DNA of 31,895 nt from Hypsibius dujardini (taxonomy: Eukaryota; Tardigrada; Eutardigrada; Parachela; Hypsibiidae). Under the pieces are notes generated by a model. That model had not been told where the DNA came from. It saw nothing but the letters and a program-made list of their open reading frames with translations, and did no database searches. The DNA lies in the NCBI GenBank assembly GCA_001579985.1, contig LRSR01014003.1, positions 1 through 31,895 on the forward strand, in the 5' to 3' direction. The number at the start of each line of letters is the position of its first letter. Within the stretch, counting starts at the first letter, position 1. Of the stretch, positions 20,836 through 31,895 are shown piece by piece. Both the position numbers and the translations under genes were made by a program.

Positions 20836-23402
20836 TTTTTCTTGTGTTTTTGTGTGTGCTTATTGTGAATATTTTGCGCTTCTATAGATGTGGAGATTTA
20901 ATTATCAGTACAGCAGTACGGATATCTTGATCTCACATATTTATATTTATATATTGCAATAATGCGCAGAACCGTGTCTTCGCATTTTTCGCTCATGACT
21001 GCCTTTTCTGTTATTTAACAGGAGTTAAAAATATTTATGTGCTGGTGTTACTTGTTGATTGTTGAATTGTTATGCTTTATCTCTAAGATGGAAGTGAGCC
21101 TTTAATTGGTTGATTAATATGTACTGAAGCTGGATTTGCTTCATATTTGAACTGATTCAGAATATGTAAAGGAATCCACAAAAAATGCATAAAGATGTAC
21201 CGCTCTGCTTGCCCTTTTCGGTCATAAACAGAATCAGCAAATTTAGATAAATGAAGAAGCAGAAAATGTTGCCGCGATGGATAGATCAATCGAATACTTG
21301 ATTGGGTGAAAAATCAAACTTTTTCGCGTTGAACTGGGAGAATCTCTACTCAAATTAAAACCTGCTGATCGCTTCTGATTCGTCCGAACCGGCATTCAGC
21401 ACATTTTTCAGCAACGATTTCAGCCATAGAATAAGCCATGTTTGTCTAGTGCTATTGTTCATTTAACATGTTGAGGAACTGTACCTGTAACAACGGCCAA
21501 TCGATAGGGAGTACAGGGGTCGTCATTATCATTTTCTCAACTTTGAGGTGGTTGGCATAAATCTCAGTGCAGTTGTCGCAATGCCCATACTTGCAGAAAG
21601 AAATATGGGAAATAGAGTTTAGATCATCTTTGAACTCAACTGATTCTGAAATTGTTCACTGGAGAGATTTTTGGGTACTTTGCAAAGAAAACAGCCTATT
21701 CTGGCTAACTGTGCTGCTTAACGCCAGTTGATTGTTTGATTGAACAAATTTTCTTTTTTCGATCTCACTAGATAAAGCAGAGAAAGATATTGTGGAAGCA
21801 TAAGCAATAACTTTGTTGCTTATGGTCAAAGACAAAACGGATCAGTTAAGCGGAACATCAAGGATTGTAGAAGGCTATGTGGGACGACTAAATGGTTGGG
21901 CGGCAGATGTTTAAAAAGCTTTCTATTTGCTGTAAGGAGGCAGACAACCATTGTATACTAAAGTTCCGCTATTTGTAAAAAAGACATAATTAGCACTTTG
22001 ACCTAAAATACGCTCGCATATTGATTATTCTCAGAGCAATTCTCTGGCCAAATATGGCGGGTAAAAAAATGCCAGTTTTACAAACGCCGATGTGTAAGAA
22101 GCGGTGGACATTGGATTTGAGACAATTATGCTAGCAGGAAAGGTAACTCAACTTAACTGCTTTTGATAGTATTTAATGAATTTTGACGAAACTAAATTTT
22201 TGGGACACATTCAAAGTTGAGCATATATTAGTGTCGATCCCCTGTATTATATTCCCACATCATAAAGGCTTTCGGGACATAGATTGATATCCCTAGCCGT
22301 CTGCTACCCACCCAGTCATAATTGGAAGGGTTCAAATGATGCGCCTTTTTGAAAATTTAAAATGATCGAGCTATCCAATTGTAATTTCTGAGAATTTGTA
22401 GTATTATAGGCATCCTCATTACGTGTAAATATACCGCAGACGCGTACAGACGCATTGATACGAGGAGCACTCCAAAAGTCTAGGCACTCGGTCATTTTCT
22501 CTTCACCAAACAACTGCTTTTCGGATCGCTCAACAGTGTTAGTTAGCTCATGGCCTAAGCTCACGGCCTCAAAAGCGGTAAATCCGAATTGACGGACCTG
22601 CATGCAGGGCTCTGAGAATTTCTTTTGGAAGACACATTTCTCATTACTGTTTGCAGCCGATTATCTGCAGACAAATTTTGCTACTAGATGAGACAAGAAA
22701 CAATTCCACTACAGCCGACTGTGGCACTTAAGCTGTTTACGTCAATAAGGAAATTAGTCTGCCCCTTCGTCTTAGAATGGCTGAAACGCGTGTGAGCCGC
22801 TGGACAAAATTTCTGTTTACACTGCGGTCAACTACTCTTCGCTAGAAAAAAATCTTCCCTTTAAGCCTTTGACCGTAATCTGACAAACTTTCACAAATAA
22901 TGTAGAAGTTGCCGATATAAATACTTGCAATACCAGAATTGGAACGCACTTTATAGTCGCGATATAAGTTAAGTAACCGATTGCCAAGACTTTTGGTGTG
23001 TCCCTCGTATAGACTGGATGATAACAAAACATCAAAGGCCTTCAGCTGGATGGCTGAAAATAGTTCACCCGACCAACCAAAGTAAGCCAGGGCCTCTCAC
23101 TAAACGCTGTCCAGCACGGCAAAAGATAGAGCTAGGCAAATCACTGAGATAATAATCGGCAAAGAACTTTCATACGAGTCTCAAGTCTGGCTGAAAGTGG
23201 TTGTCGATGTTTTTGATCAGGGAAAATCAAAAAGCATCCGACTTGATGCCTTCACGTGTTATACTACATTTTACTAACATTTGAATTATCGAGATCCCCT
23301 TTTCAGCTGGTAATTTGTTTTTGCGCTCTGCTTTTTATTAAATTTGAAAGCTGTTACGCATTTTACATACCTGTTGCTCGGTCCATAAAACACAGATAAG
23401 AA
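20836..23402. other. Intergenic stretch, no convincing gene
   Basis: About 2.6 kb with ordinary AT-rich composition. The longest ORF is a minus-strand frame of 95 residues (22316-22603) that starts with ATG. It shows no signal peptide, membrane segment or family motif that I know, so I do not call it a gene. The 3' untranslated region of the CUB-like gene should lie at the left end. Confidence 0.45.
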
Positions 23403-24863
23403 ATGCGACTAAACGACTTGTCCTGGCTGTTTTGTTGGGTGTTTTTGTTCTTCGGTCTGTTGGGCTCTTCGATGGCAAACTCAAAATCGTTGAACCGAGG
23501 AGGACCTGTAGAAGTTGCGACGGTTTCACTGACCGCCAAATCAGGTATGCTGGCAGAATATTACGAGTCTTTGTGACAGTATCTTCTTTTTTTTGGCATA
23601 TAAATCCAGTCAGTAGCAATGCCATTATTGTGAAACTCTGCCCATATTTGGAAATAAACTGTTTTAAATGTTGTCCTATTCGAAATTCACTTTTACATCG
23701 ATTGGTGTTAGCTCAGTATTATTCAGATACAAGGGGGCGGAACTATGTGTAGCTTTGAAGGGGAACTGGAATTCCGTGCGAGGTATTCTAGAACTGCCTG
23801 TAATTTTATCTGTTTGAGTCGTGCGCATTTTGAAATAAAAAATGGGCGATGGTGTCTTAGATGGAATAATTAAACAGCGCCGCAGGCAATGCTGTTGATT
23901 TAATGGTGATTTGTGTAGTTTATAGTCACGGTAAAGCATTTATCCAAATTGTTTTACTATTATTATACTTGGGAAACATACGCCACAGGCAGTTTGTTTA
24001 TCAATATAAAAAACACAGGTTTTGTCAGTCTGAAAAATGTGGACATTTTTTGAAGAAATTGACGATTTTTAAGTTACATATCATAACTGAATTACAAAGT
24101 TATTTTTACTTACCAGTTTAGAAATGAGCTTGTTAGAATCCAGTTACATTAACATAGCGTCACAGCTCCAAAACTTAAAACACCTAAAAATTAAGAAATT
24201 ATGCATTTTTTATTAGACAATAATTTTAATGAATATTTCCTCGTCGTGATAGCTTTTGGAGGTGTTGGACCCAAGACCTCTGACTTCAAAGGCTCGATTC
24301 TTGTTGTGATGTTGATAAAAGTACAGTGGCTAGTATCCAAAGGTTTATCAAATTTTAACCTCTTCCGATAGGATTGAAAATTCAGGAGAACAGAAATGAG
24401 ATGATCCTCACCTGAATGTGTTGCAAAAGTGAAATATTATTGATGAATTTTTTGTAAGCCATTAATAATGGTGTAATGTATTATAGAAGGCGCCGCTGGC
24501 AATTATTTTCTCAAAATATTTGCCATAATTCCTGTTTTGCAATGAAATCGTCAGATGAGGGTACCTTGACTATTTCCAAACCAATTCTAAGAAGGCATTA
24601 GGCCCTTTTACCCCTCTTTTTGAACTTCTGAGGGTATACGCGTTACACATGGTACACTGGGTCAACGCGCCACTGCTGGCATACGGTGTTTCTTATGTAT
24701 GGAACAATAATTTCTTGTCCTATCCTGACAAATGATTTTTCGGAACTTTTTTTCAGGAAAAACAGCACCTCAAAAGGACATTATGTTCGAAACAGCAAGC
24801 ATCAGAGGCGGATCCAATGTTAATTGCGTAAAAGACCCAAAGCGGTGCCAGTACGTCCCATGA
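23403..24863 (+). CDS. Small secreted protein 1 (two exons, 82 residues)
   Basis: Exon 1 (23403-23544) starts with MRLN and codes for a strongly hydrophobic signal peptide (LFCWVFLFFGLLGSSMA, about 8-25), then a polar stretch ending in LTAKS. Its donor is CAG followed by GTATGC, phase 1. Exon 2 (24757-24863) follows a long pyrimidine tract (CTTTTTTTCAG), joins in phase 1 and ends with two cysteines in CVKDPKRC four residues before the stop. The mature chain would be about 57 residues. No family is recognised; the two cysteines could form a single loop near the C-terminus. The first exon is clearly related to that of the next gene. A secreted peptide or effector fits, but this is inference. 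An AATAAA lies about 300 bases downstream. Confidence 0.55.
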
Positions 24864-25160
24864 ATCTGCCAAAGACTGGACTGCTGGACTGCTGGATGTC
24901 TTGAGCCAGGCGTTATATTTTGAATATAAATTAGTCTTGCGTCGAGCATTCAGCAACAATGGCGTTGGACTGATCCGCCAAGAGGAGCCCAGCGCACGTC
25001 GTCGGATTAAAATTATCATACCCGCCTTTAACTGCCTCGCTACGTGTATGATTTAATTTAAATATATCGGATGTGTGTCAGTTGAACGTTTGCGCTTGTA
25101 AACTATGCTCAAATATTCTCGTGCTCATGTTTGGTTGATGTGACGTTTCAATTTATGAGA

Positions 25161-25166
25161 AATAAA
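25161..25166 (+). promoter_or_regulatory. Candidate polyadenylation signal
   Basis: A perfect AATAAA about 300 bases after the stop codon of small secreted protein 1, and upstream of the next gene. The hexamer alone is weak evidence. Confidence 0.3.
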
Positions 25167-25537
25167 GATATGTAATGGCATCAGTTCTGGGCGTCTGAAG
25201 GAAGGTCCCCTTCTTCCCGTAAAACCAGTAGCAATAGTATTACAACGCAAAACAAGCACGAACAACCAAGGGCCCCGCATGATGAAAAACAACTGAATAT
25301 ACAGTCGGTTAGAAATACCGCCCTGTTTTTAATGAGTTGGAGACACATCGAGATCTATAATTAGGATGTCTGGCTTTTGGTTTGGCTATCTATAAGGCTT
25401 TGGCATTAACCCATCTCCCCTTTCACGTGAAAGCATATTGTCCACAGTTTAGCTTTTGGTGATCCAGTCTTAGGAATTGCTCTTTTGAGTTGTTGCTTTT
25501 ACATTCTTTTGTTTAGTGGAAGTCATATAGCCAAGAC

Positions 25538-26493
25538 ATGCGACTAAACGGCTTTCCGTTGCTTTTTTGTTGGGTCTTGCTGTTGCTAGTCGTCGGTTTA
25601 TTGAGCTTTTCGATTGCAAACACGGGAGTGAACACAAGATCTTTGGATCATCTGGAAAGAGTAAGTCCCCATACGGAGACTGTGACGCCGATGGCTCCTC
25701 TGACGGCAAAATCAGGTACACTTACGCTCGATGGAGAAATCCTGTCAGGTCATGCTCTGAAAGTTCAATTGGCGGCTTTATATTACGGCTTTAACCACAA
25801 AAATGTACTCAAATATGAATGGGTCTCAGAATTTTACCGTGGCTCAAAACCCTAAATTCTTTCAAGCGCAGATGTCTAGGTGAGTTGATTTTCATACAAA
25901 TTTGACTTTTGAAAAGTTCAATGAACATTTTTAGTCTTAGCGCTTATTTCGTAAAGTTGGCAATTGTAGTCGCCGCAAACGTACTTTCTGTAGATAACAA
26001 TAGACTATTCTGAATTTTCGTGCATATAAAAGTCCGCATGAAATTCCTAATTAAATTGTATCTTGTTCCACCGAAAATGCCACCTCTGCATTACGCAATG
26101 GAGAATTAATTTTAATTAAACATAAGTTGAACTATTTTTGTAATTACTTGTTACTACTTTTTAAATTAAATTAAATTGCTGATGAAATAATTATAACTCG
26201 TCTAAATTCTCGTACGTACTAATCGGTTATATTAAAAGATGTTTAAATTAAAAAACATTTGTTAATGTTGACAAATTATGTTAGAAAAATTAGACTATTG
26301 CTTTAATTGTGAAGCAAATCCATTTCACCTGGTGCTAAGTGAGCCGTGTAAATTTTACCGATACAATCGTTCCTTTCGTGAACTCGATTTTTTATCCGTT
26401 AAACAAATGAACACGTACACCGGTTTCGATCGAAGAGCTCTTGCCGAGCAAAAGCAACAAAATATACCAGCTAGAATGAGTACGGTACTTTAA
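25538..26493 (+). CDS. Small secreted protein 2 (paralogous first exon, about 128 residues)
   Basis: Exon 1 (25538-25715) begins MRLN and shares LFCWV, a hydrophobic signal peptide, an S(I/M)AN cleavage-region motif and LTAKS with small secreted protein 1. The donor is at the same codon position in the same phase (CAG then GTACAC). It carries an extra segment (about 30-55) rich in Thr, Pro and Ser. The most likely second exon is 26285-26493, which joins in phase 1 after an AG at 26283-26284. It codes for a Tyr/Phe-rich chain with three cysteines (YCFNCEA, EPCKFYRY) and ends STVL. This second exon does not resemble that of the neighbour. If the exon 1 frame is not spliced, it runs on to a stop at 25858. 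The exon 1 call is good; the exon 2 pairing is tentative. The stop lies 11 bases from the stop of the opposing carrier gene. Confidence 0.45.
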
Positions 26494-26504
26494 CAAAAAG
26501 CGTA

Positions 26505-29500
26505 CTACAGCATCATACCCTGCAGGTACTTGTCGTCATTCAAATCTCCAACATATCGCAAAAACAACGTCACCACTGTCAGCGTCGCCGCATTCGTCGG
26601 GAAGGCTCTTAAAATGGTCGACCACAGTCCGCGAGCAAAGACCCCCGCACCCTCTGTGCGATAACTCATCACCATACATTGCCTTGCGGATGTGTACTGC
26701 TCATCCGCCTGGTACCGCGACTTAACCACGTCCTGTGGGAAGGAGACCAGCCATGAGATGATCCCGCTCAAGCCGCCCGCCATCATTAGCCGTCCAATTC
26801 CCAGTTGACCCTATAAAAGTCATACTGTAGATTCACGACATAGAATTCTATTAAAAAACCTGCATTGTTATTGATATGGTAAAAGTAATTTTTAGCTACA
26901 CAAATAATTTTCAGGACATACTGGGGAATTACTATTAGTATTGGATACGAACATCAAATTTTAATGTATTAATCATTCATTTGTTATTGGCAAAGAATAA
27001 AAGAAATATTAGTTAACTTTAAAAAATGTATTATTGCACATAAGCACTAATAAAGTAGCATTCAAGTAGCAAAGTGTTATTAAAACACTTCATTATTAAG
27101 AACGACATGTAAAATGCTTGTAACTGTTTGTCATTATATAACTTAAATACACACGGTCTTTTAAATTGACAATACCTCGACATAATTTCCCCTGGCATCA
27201 AATGTCCCATGGGGTGTCATTATCCGCGTCAGGTACTCGTAAGAAAAAAAGTACGATCCAAAACCTGGGACCTCTCGAGCTATAGTCACCCAGAAGCCGC
27301 GGTAGAAGGTACGAAGACCGTGTTCCGAGTACAACTTCCACAAGCAGTCAACGGGACTCCTGTAGAGGGCCGGTTTTTGGAGGATGCCGGATTTGATTGC
27401 GTTCATCGGGTCCGGGCCGAGGACACCCTGCAGTTGCATCTTCGTCTTGGCCAGCTCCATGGGGCAGGAGATGAGGGACTGGACGGCTCCGGCAAAAGAG
27501 CCCGCGATGAGGTTGTTAGTGAGGGTATTCTGCTGCAGGTAGCGCATCGAGTTGCCGTAGACGCCGAAGACGATGGCGTTAATGACAGCCACTCCGCAAA
27601 GGGGACTGGACATACCTAGATGGATTGGGAAGGCGTCGGCTTAAATTTCTAGCAAATTTTTTATTCGAAACTTCTTTGATCTAAACTAAAATAATGTTCC
27701 AGTACAAACAGAGGCTCATTTAGGGTCCTTATTGGTCGGAACCAGGACCCCTCACGGCAGCCCCAAGGGGTGGGCGAAGGGGCAAAATGCATTTTTTTTC
27801 AGGATTGAGTCTGAAATTCAGCCTCTTTTCTCTTATCATTTGGAACTTGTGGGGATGCGGGGATCTGATTTCCAGGCGCCCTCCGGGATTTCAAAACATT
27901 ATAAAAAGCATCAGTTTTTTCTCAAATTTGGACCGTTCTTGAATATTTTGAGCCTCTCATATGTATCGTCAATAAAAATTTATAATTGACCTAACCAAAC
28001 CCTAAATTTGAACGAAAAACTGATGCTGATGATCTTTGAAGATATTTTGAGCTCCCAGGGGGCTACTGGAAACTAGACCCCCACAAATTTCTAATAATAA
28101 GGGAAAAGAGACCGAACTCTGGATTTAGTCTTGAAACAAATGCATTTTGCCTATTTGCCCACCCCGGGCGCTGCCGTGAGGGGTCCTGGTTTCGACCAGT
28201 AAGGACCTAAACGAGTCTCTGAGTACTACAGGGAGCCCGTAAAACGTCATTGTGAGTCATGCATTTATTACTTAAATGTTGTAATGTTATAATGTGCTGT
28301 ATGATTACAGTTGTACGCCTATTTTGTAATGCAAGTTCTTTACCTTTGTACATGCCCCAAAAGGATTCGTTTTTGACGATAGTCGAGAGACAGTGGTAGG
28401 TGCCTTTGTAGAGAGGGGCGGCGGCACTTTGGGTTTGAAGACGTACCTTGACGGTATCCAATGGCTGTATCATAGGAGAAAAGCAGTAAAGTTACAGTTT
28501 ACATGCGAAACTTTGTCATTTTTAACGTAATTGTACTTGTAGTTCCGAATAGTGCGCTATTTTGCTCCAAGTTATGTACAAACCCGTTCTGCCGAAGGTC
28601 AGCCAAGACCAATAGAGTGTGGTAGCAGGCCGCACTAGTACTTATCAGACCTCCAAATCTTCTACACTGGATTAAAACTAATTAAGGAGAATCCTCGCCA
28701 GCAAAGCCTATTTTTGGCCGATTTAATGCGGTTTGAAAATTAATCCATAAGTCACATTTTAGGGGAAATATATATTCTGGCAGGACAAAAAATATATGAG
28801 AGTTTAATGTATGTTTTTAGGATTTTTGAAAAATAAAATCATTTGGTCGCTCCGAAACCCATGGTTTCGTCTCAGCAATCATTAAGAAATCATTACGGAT
28901 TTTGTATCATGAATGTGTATTATATAATGGGAAGCACACGAAGCTAAAAGTATTATGTCAAAACATTTTGTGATGTTTCGTGCATATGACTATATTTTTT
29001 AAGATTTATGGATAACTGCTGCGCTCTGCCTGGCTTGCCAAACTTCAACCCCACTACACATTTTTCTTTGTCAGGCTGTGTAGGAGATTTCTGGACATTT
29101 TCAAAGTTTCATAGAGCTGTGCAGTACCAGAAAATTCTGTTCAAATATTTTTACTTCAGTTTCATCTTGTTTAACTACCAGTAAAGTCCTGCCCATAAAA
29201 ATCACTTCAGCATAGGATGATTTTTCGTTTCCAGAAAATGTTGTGGAGTGTTAATTATACGTCTGTATAGTATATATACACGCCCTGAATCATGAGGTCT
29301 TTCCGGCTCGTAATCATGAAACGTTCTAGCCCACCAAGCAAAATCTGCACCGATAATGTTGAACTGATGGTGCGATAAATCATCGTTAATTTCAAAAAGT
29401 TGCGTTTTCATTATTATTTCTAATATGTTTAAGTTGCCTAACTAGTTTAGTTCCAATTTAGGATAAAAAATAAAACCAACGAACCAAGCCATGACTTACA

Positions 29501-29568
29501 TATCCGACAATGACTCCTGCACACCCACCCAACGTGCCAGCCACGAAATCCGCCAATACCGGATCCAT
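26505..29568 (-). CDS. SLC25A29: Mitochondrial basic amino acid carrier, SLC25A29-like
   Basis: Mitochondrial inner-membrane carrier; the family member SLC25A29 moves arginine, lysine and ornithine. Four exons join in frame: 29568-29500, 28464-28344, 27615-27176 and 26810-26505, coding for 311 residues, the usual length. All three tandem carrier repeats are present with their signatures: PLDTVKVR at 24-31, PMELAKTK at 115-122 and PQDVVKSR at 235-242. Neighbouring landmarks FVAGTLGGCAGVIVGY, NAIVFGVYGN, SYEYLTRI and LRAFPTNAAT fit the SLC25A29 branch better than the carnitine carrier branch, judged by eye. The first exon codes for 23 residues and splits the repeat just before the signature. 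A foldback element occupies the second intron. The third signature has Gln where Val is usual. Related members such as SLC25A45, A47 or A48 are the main alternatives. Confidence 0.9.
27709..28221. mobile_element. Foldback element type 1, copy D (full, intronic)
   Basis: The left end is CAGAGGCTCATTTAGGGTCC and the right end GGACCTAAACGAGTCTCTG. The arms share GGACCCCTCACGG against CCGTGAGGGGTCC, then GGGGCAAAATGCATTT against AAATGCATTTTGCC. It lies in the second intron of the SLC25A29-like gene. AGTAC occurs at 27701-27705 and again immediately after the right end (28222-28226), a candidate target-site duplication with three bases between the left copy and the arm. No ORF of note. Confidence 0.87.
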
Positions 29569-31895
29569 TTATCGCGATAACTGCACGGCGAATAAAATGC
29601 GAAGTAATTGGTTAGTTCCACAAAATATTGTGTAAGCTCCACCAGTATAAGATGTTTCACAGCAATATTATTTCGCAAATAAATACTGGCGAAATCGGGC
29701 CGTGATCATCATCGCATTTTGGGTGTGCAACTTCAGGGTTCTCACGCACGTAACTCGCTCCTCTCATCACGAATCCATTCCACTGAGAGATCTAGCAATT
29801 TTTTTTCTCGATAATTTGTCAGTTCCGGCACTGAATTTCTAGATATTTTCTCGGTCTATGTGGGAGAACACATCGGCCACGGCACAATCCAAGTAAAAAT
29901 TGCCAACGTCTTGTGATGAAGTTGTCTACGTCGTGTAGTTGAAGTTGTGTGTCCGTCGAGGGTGTTCCCAGGAAAAATTCAGCAGAGTCGGGAGCAGAGT
30001 TGTCCTTGAAAAAGCAGCTCACTGAAATTCGGGGAAAGTTGCGTAGAAATGTGTGGAAGATTGTCAGTATTTTGTAGAAGGCGATCTCCGTTATATTTGT
30101 CGAGAGCACTTATTTCCGAGCTCATACAATTGAGGCAATGCTTCATCAGCTTTGCGGTGGGACAAAAAAACAGACTCTGATTTTGGGGTTGAGGCTTCCC
30201 GAGTTGCTCTACAAAGGAAACGAACCGTTGTGGCTCTGTAAAGGGAGAAGAAAACGGTCAAACGAGCTCCTCTCCGACTGTGGCCTGTTGTTTAACGCCT
30301 CAAAAACACTTTACCGATTATCCGATCAAGATATCCTGGTACGGTGTACGACTACGTGGTCTGGATGTATTTGACGGAAGTCCGGGGTGCGTTGGAAAAA
30401 TCGCCCAAGCAGTACATCGTTGCATGGTTTGATGCCTCAGCTCTAAGTCAGACACGGCGGTGTATTCTTTCAAAGCTTCACTACCGGAATAGTATACAGG
30501 GAAAAAAGCAGAAACGGATGTGCGGTAGTACAGCTCAAAGGTCATCAGTCACTACATATACGAGACCTATACTGGGAAAAAATTGCCGGCAAGGGGCCGG
30601 CGCTGGCACGTGTGTGGGTGCGCCGAAATGTTCTACCCTCGAGTTCGAATTGTTTTCTTCTCTGCGACCTAAAAACTTTTCAACTTTGATTACATACACA
30701 CTATATTAATATTTATATATATTTTCCTCCTAGACTTAAAAGAGATAGTGAGCGACGGATGCGGGGGAGGTCAAGGGCATTAGAATACGCGGGCTCTTGC
30801 AATTGTGAGGGGAAAAATTCGCTGACCACACTGTTGGAATCTTCGATCGCGCCCGCATGCGTGGTTTGTTTGTCGGGATATTTTGCTGAATATGTTACTC
30901 TCTGGGGCCACACACTGACACAGACACACAACACGTACACACACAGATAAAGACATACAGACACACATGACGTGAGAAATGTTCGGACGCCACGTGTAGT
31001 TCTTTCCTGCAGGCGACCACACTTCAGTTGCATTTGAAAATACCATGAACTTACAGTTATTCACCTCGATCTGCTTTTAAAGCGGACCACGTGGCCATAT
31101 TGTAATCTTCTCATAAACAACATCGAATGAGCCCGCTCTTTCATGGAATTGGGCTTGACCTATTGCATTGGCCTAACTTGGGACGATTTTCAGACGGAAA
31201 ACGCAGAATGTCTCCGTTTCATTTTATAAATAAATACAGAAGATATTACATATATATATTCCCTTATACAGATATTAATACAGCATATGTACAGTATTAC
31301 TGATGATAAGATTTATTTTACAGGTGTATAGAGAACTACTCATAGTTTTTGGTGTAATTTCGAAGTTGGGAAAACACAAGAAAATTCCAATTTCCCTAAT
31401 TGTGACTGTGAAAACTTTTATTTTCGGAATGATTTTTAACATTTCCATTCCAGAATTCAATTTAAAATCGAATGGCGTTGACATATTCTATGGTTCGGTA
31501 TCAGTAGCGGGGCTATGGACCATTGTCAAACCAGACCGGAAATTTTCAAGGAATGATATACGAGAAATGACCCGTAGCTCCGCCCTCGGACATGAAAAAA
31601 ATATTCTGCTAATGCCAGCATATTATATGTTAGTGTCGAAAATCGTAAAATTAAACCTTTTTTAAAAATCAAAGTTTTTACAAAAACCATGTGACCGGAT
31701 GAGCCGGACTATACCGCTCACTTGAGACGATTTTCAGATGGGGAACCCACAATGTCTCCGCTTTATATTTTTTCAATACAGCTATAATTATGATGATTTT
31801 CAAAATTAATGTAATCGGTCAGGATATGAAAACATTTTTTTCGGCAGAATTTCAAGGTTGGGAAAACATTGGATGAGTCCATTTTGACAGTAAAA
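29569..31895. other. Right-end stretch, no recognised gene
   Basis: Upstream flank of the carrier gene. Overlapping plus-strand frames at 30138-30374 and 30344-30709 are open (the second includes YVVWMYLTEVRGALEKSP) but match no family I know, and the minus strand is open at 30318-30545. A CA microsatellite lies at 30912-30968 and a degenerate direct repeat at the end. One plus-strand ORF at 31303-31665 (120 residues) is AT-rich and lies between the repeat units, so it is doubtful. Confidence 0.4.
31160..31895. repeat. Degenerate direct repeat, period about 500-550 bp
   Basis: GACGATTTTCAGACGG...AATGTCTCCG (31181-31216) recurs as GACGATTTTCAGATGG...AATGTCTCCG (31727-31758). Farther on, AATTTCGAAGTTGGGAAAACA (near 31357) recurs as AATTTCAAGGTTGGGAAAACA (near 31849). 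The order is the same in both units. The second unit runs off the window, so the full length and copy number are unknown. Confidence 0.6.

Noticed and set aside
24255-24310. A GGCTCGATTC stretch resembling a tRNA B box, hinting at a tRNA gene or SINE.
   Set aside because: No A box at the right distance, no cloverleaf arms and no acceptor stem could be found.
24753-25019. Minus-strand frame of 88 residues.
   Set aside because: It overlaps the second exon of small secreted protein 1 in antisense and shows no family motif or start context.
25716-25858. Unspliced continuation of small secreted protein 2 to a stop at 25858.
   Set aside because: The paralogue splices at the equivalent codon with a matching donor. 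The read-through residues have no counterpart there. It remains possible if transcripts show no splicing.

Overview
The window is nuclear DNA from an invertebrate animal. Coding sequence is broken into short exons joined by canonical GT...AG introns (69 bp to about 1.4 kb in the models built here). The recognisable proteins are metazoan: vigilin, a GT31 glycosyltransferase, a CUB-like membrane protein and a mitochondrial SLC25 carrier. I cannot name the phylum. There is no sign of an operon, plasmid, phage or CRISPR array. All exon models were made by hand by matching splice sites and reading phase. In the four main models every junction keeps frame.

Layout. Positions 1-4145 (minus) hold the N-terminal half of vigilin, a many-KH RNA-binding protein; its 3' end lies beyond the left edge. 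Positions 4196-10433 are about 6 kb without a convincing coding exon. They contain GACA-type tetranucleotide arrays, a possible 5' untranslated vigilin exon near 8 kb and a foldback element at 8577-9414. Positions 10434-14273 (plus) hold a five-exon type II membrane glycosyltransferase of the beta-1,3-galactosyltransferase fold, with a long unusual stem and a degenerate DxD motif. Positions 14675-15197 hold a second kind of foldback element. A broken fragment resembling an immunity-related GTPase (IRG) follows at 15307-15663 (minus). Positions 17050-20835 (plus) hold a five-exon secreted or type I membrane protein with a CUB-like ectodomain and a proline-rich tail. Positions 23403-24863 and 25538-26493 (plus) are two tandem small secreted-protein genes with related signal-peptide exons and unrelated second exons. 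Positions 26505-29568 (minus) hold a complete four-exon SLC25A29-like mitochondrial basic amino acid carrier. The last 2.3 kb hold no recognised gene but include a degenerate direct repeat.

The genes look like independent neighbours, not a pathway. The window's character comes from its repeats. Four copies or part-copies of one foldback family occur, two of them inside introns. A second, unrelated foldback occurs once. GACA/TGTC arrays change orientation around the first coding exon of vigilin. The best candidates for new biology are the tandem secreted-protein pair, the divergent GT31 enzyme, the IRG-like remnant and the self-complementary repeat architecture.
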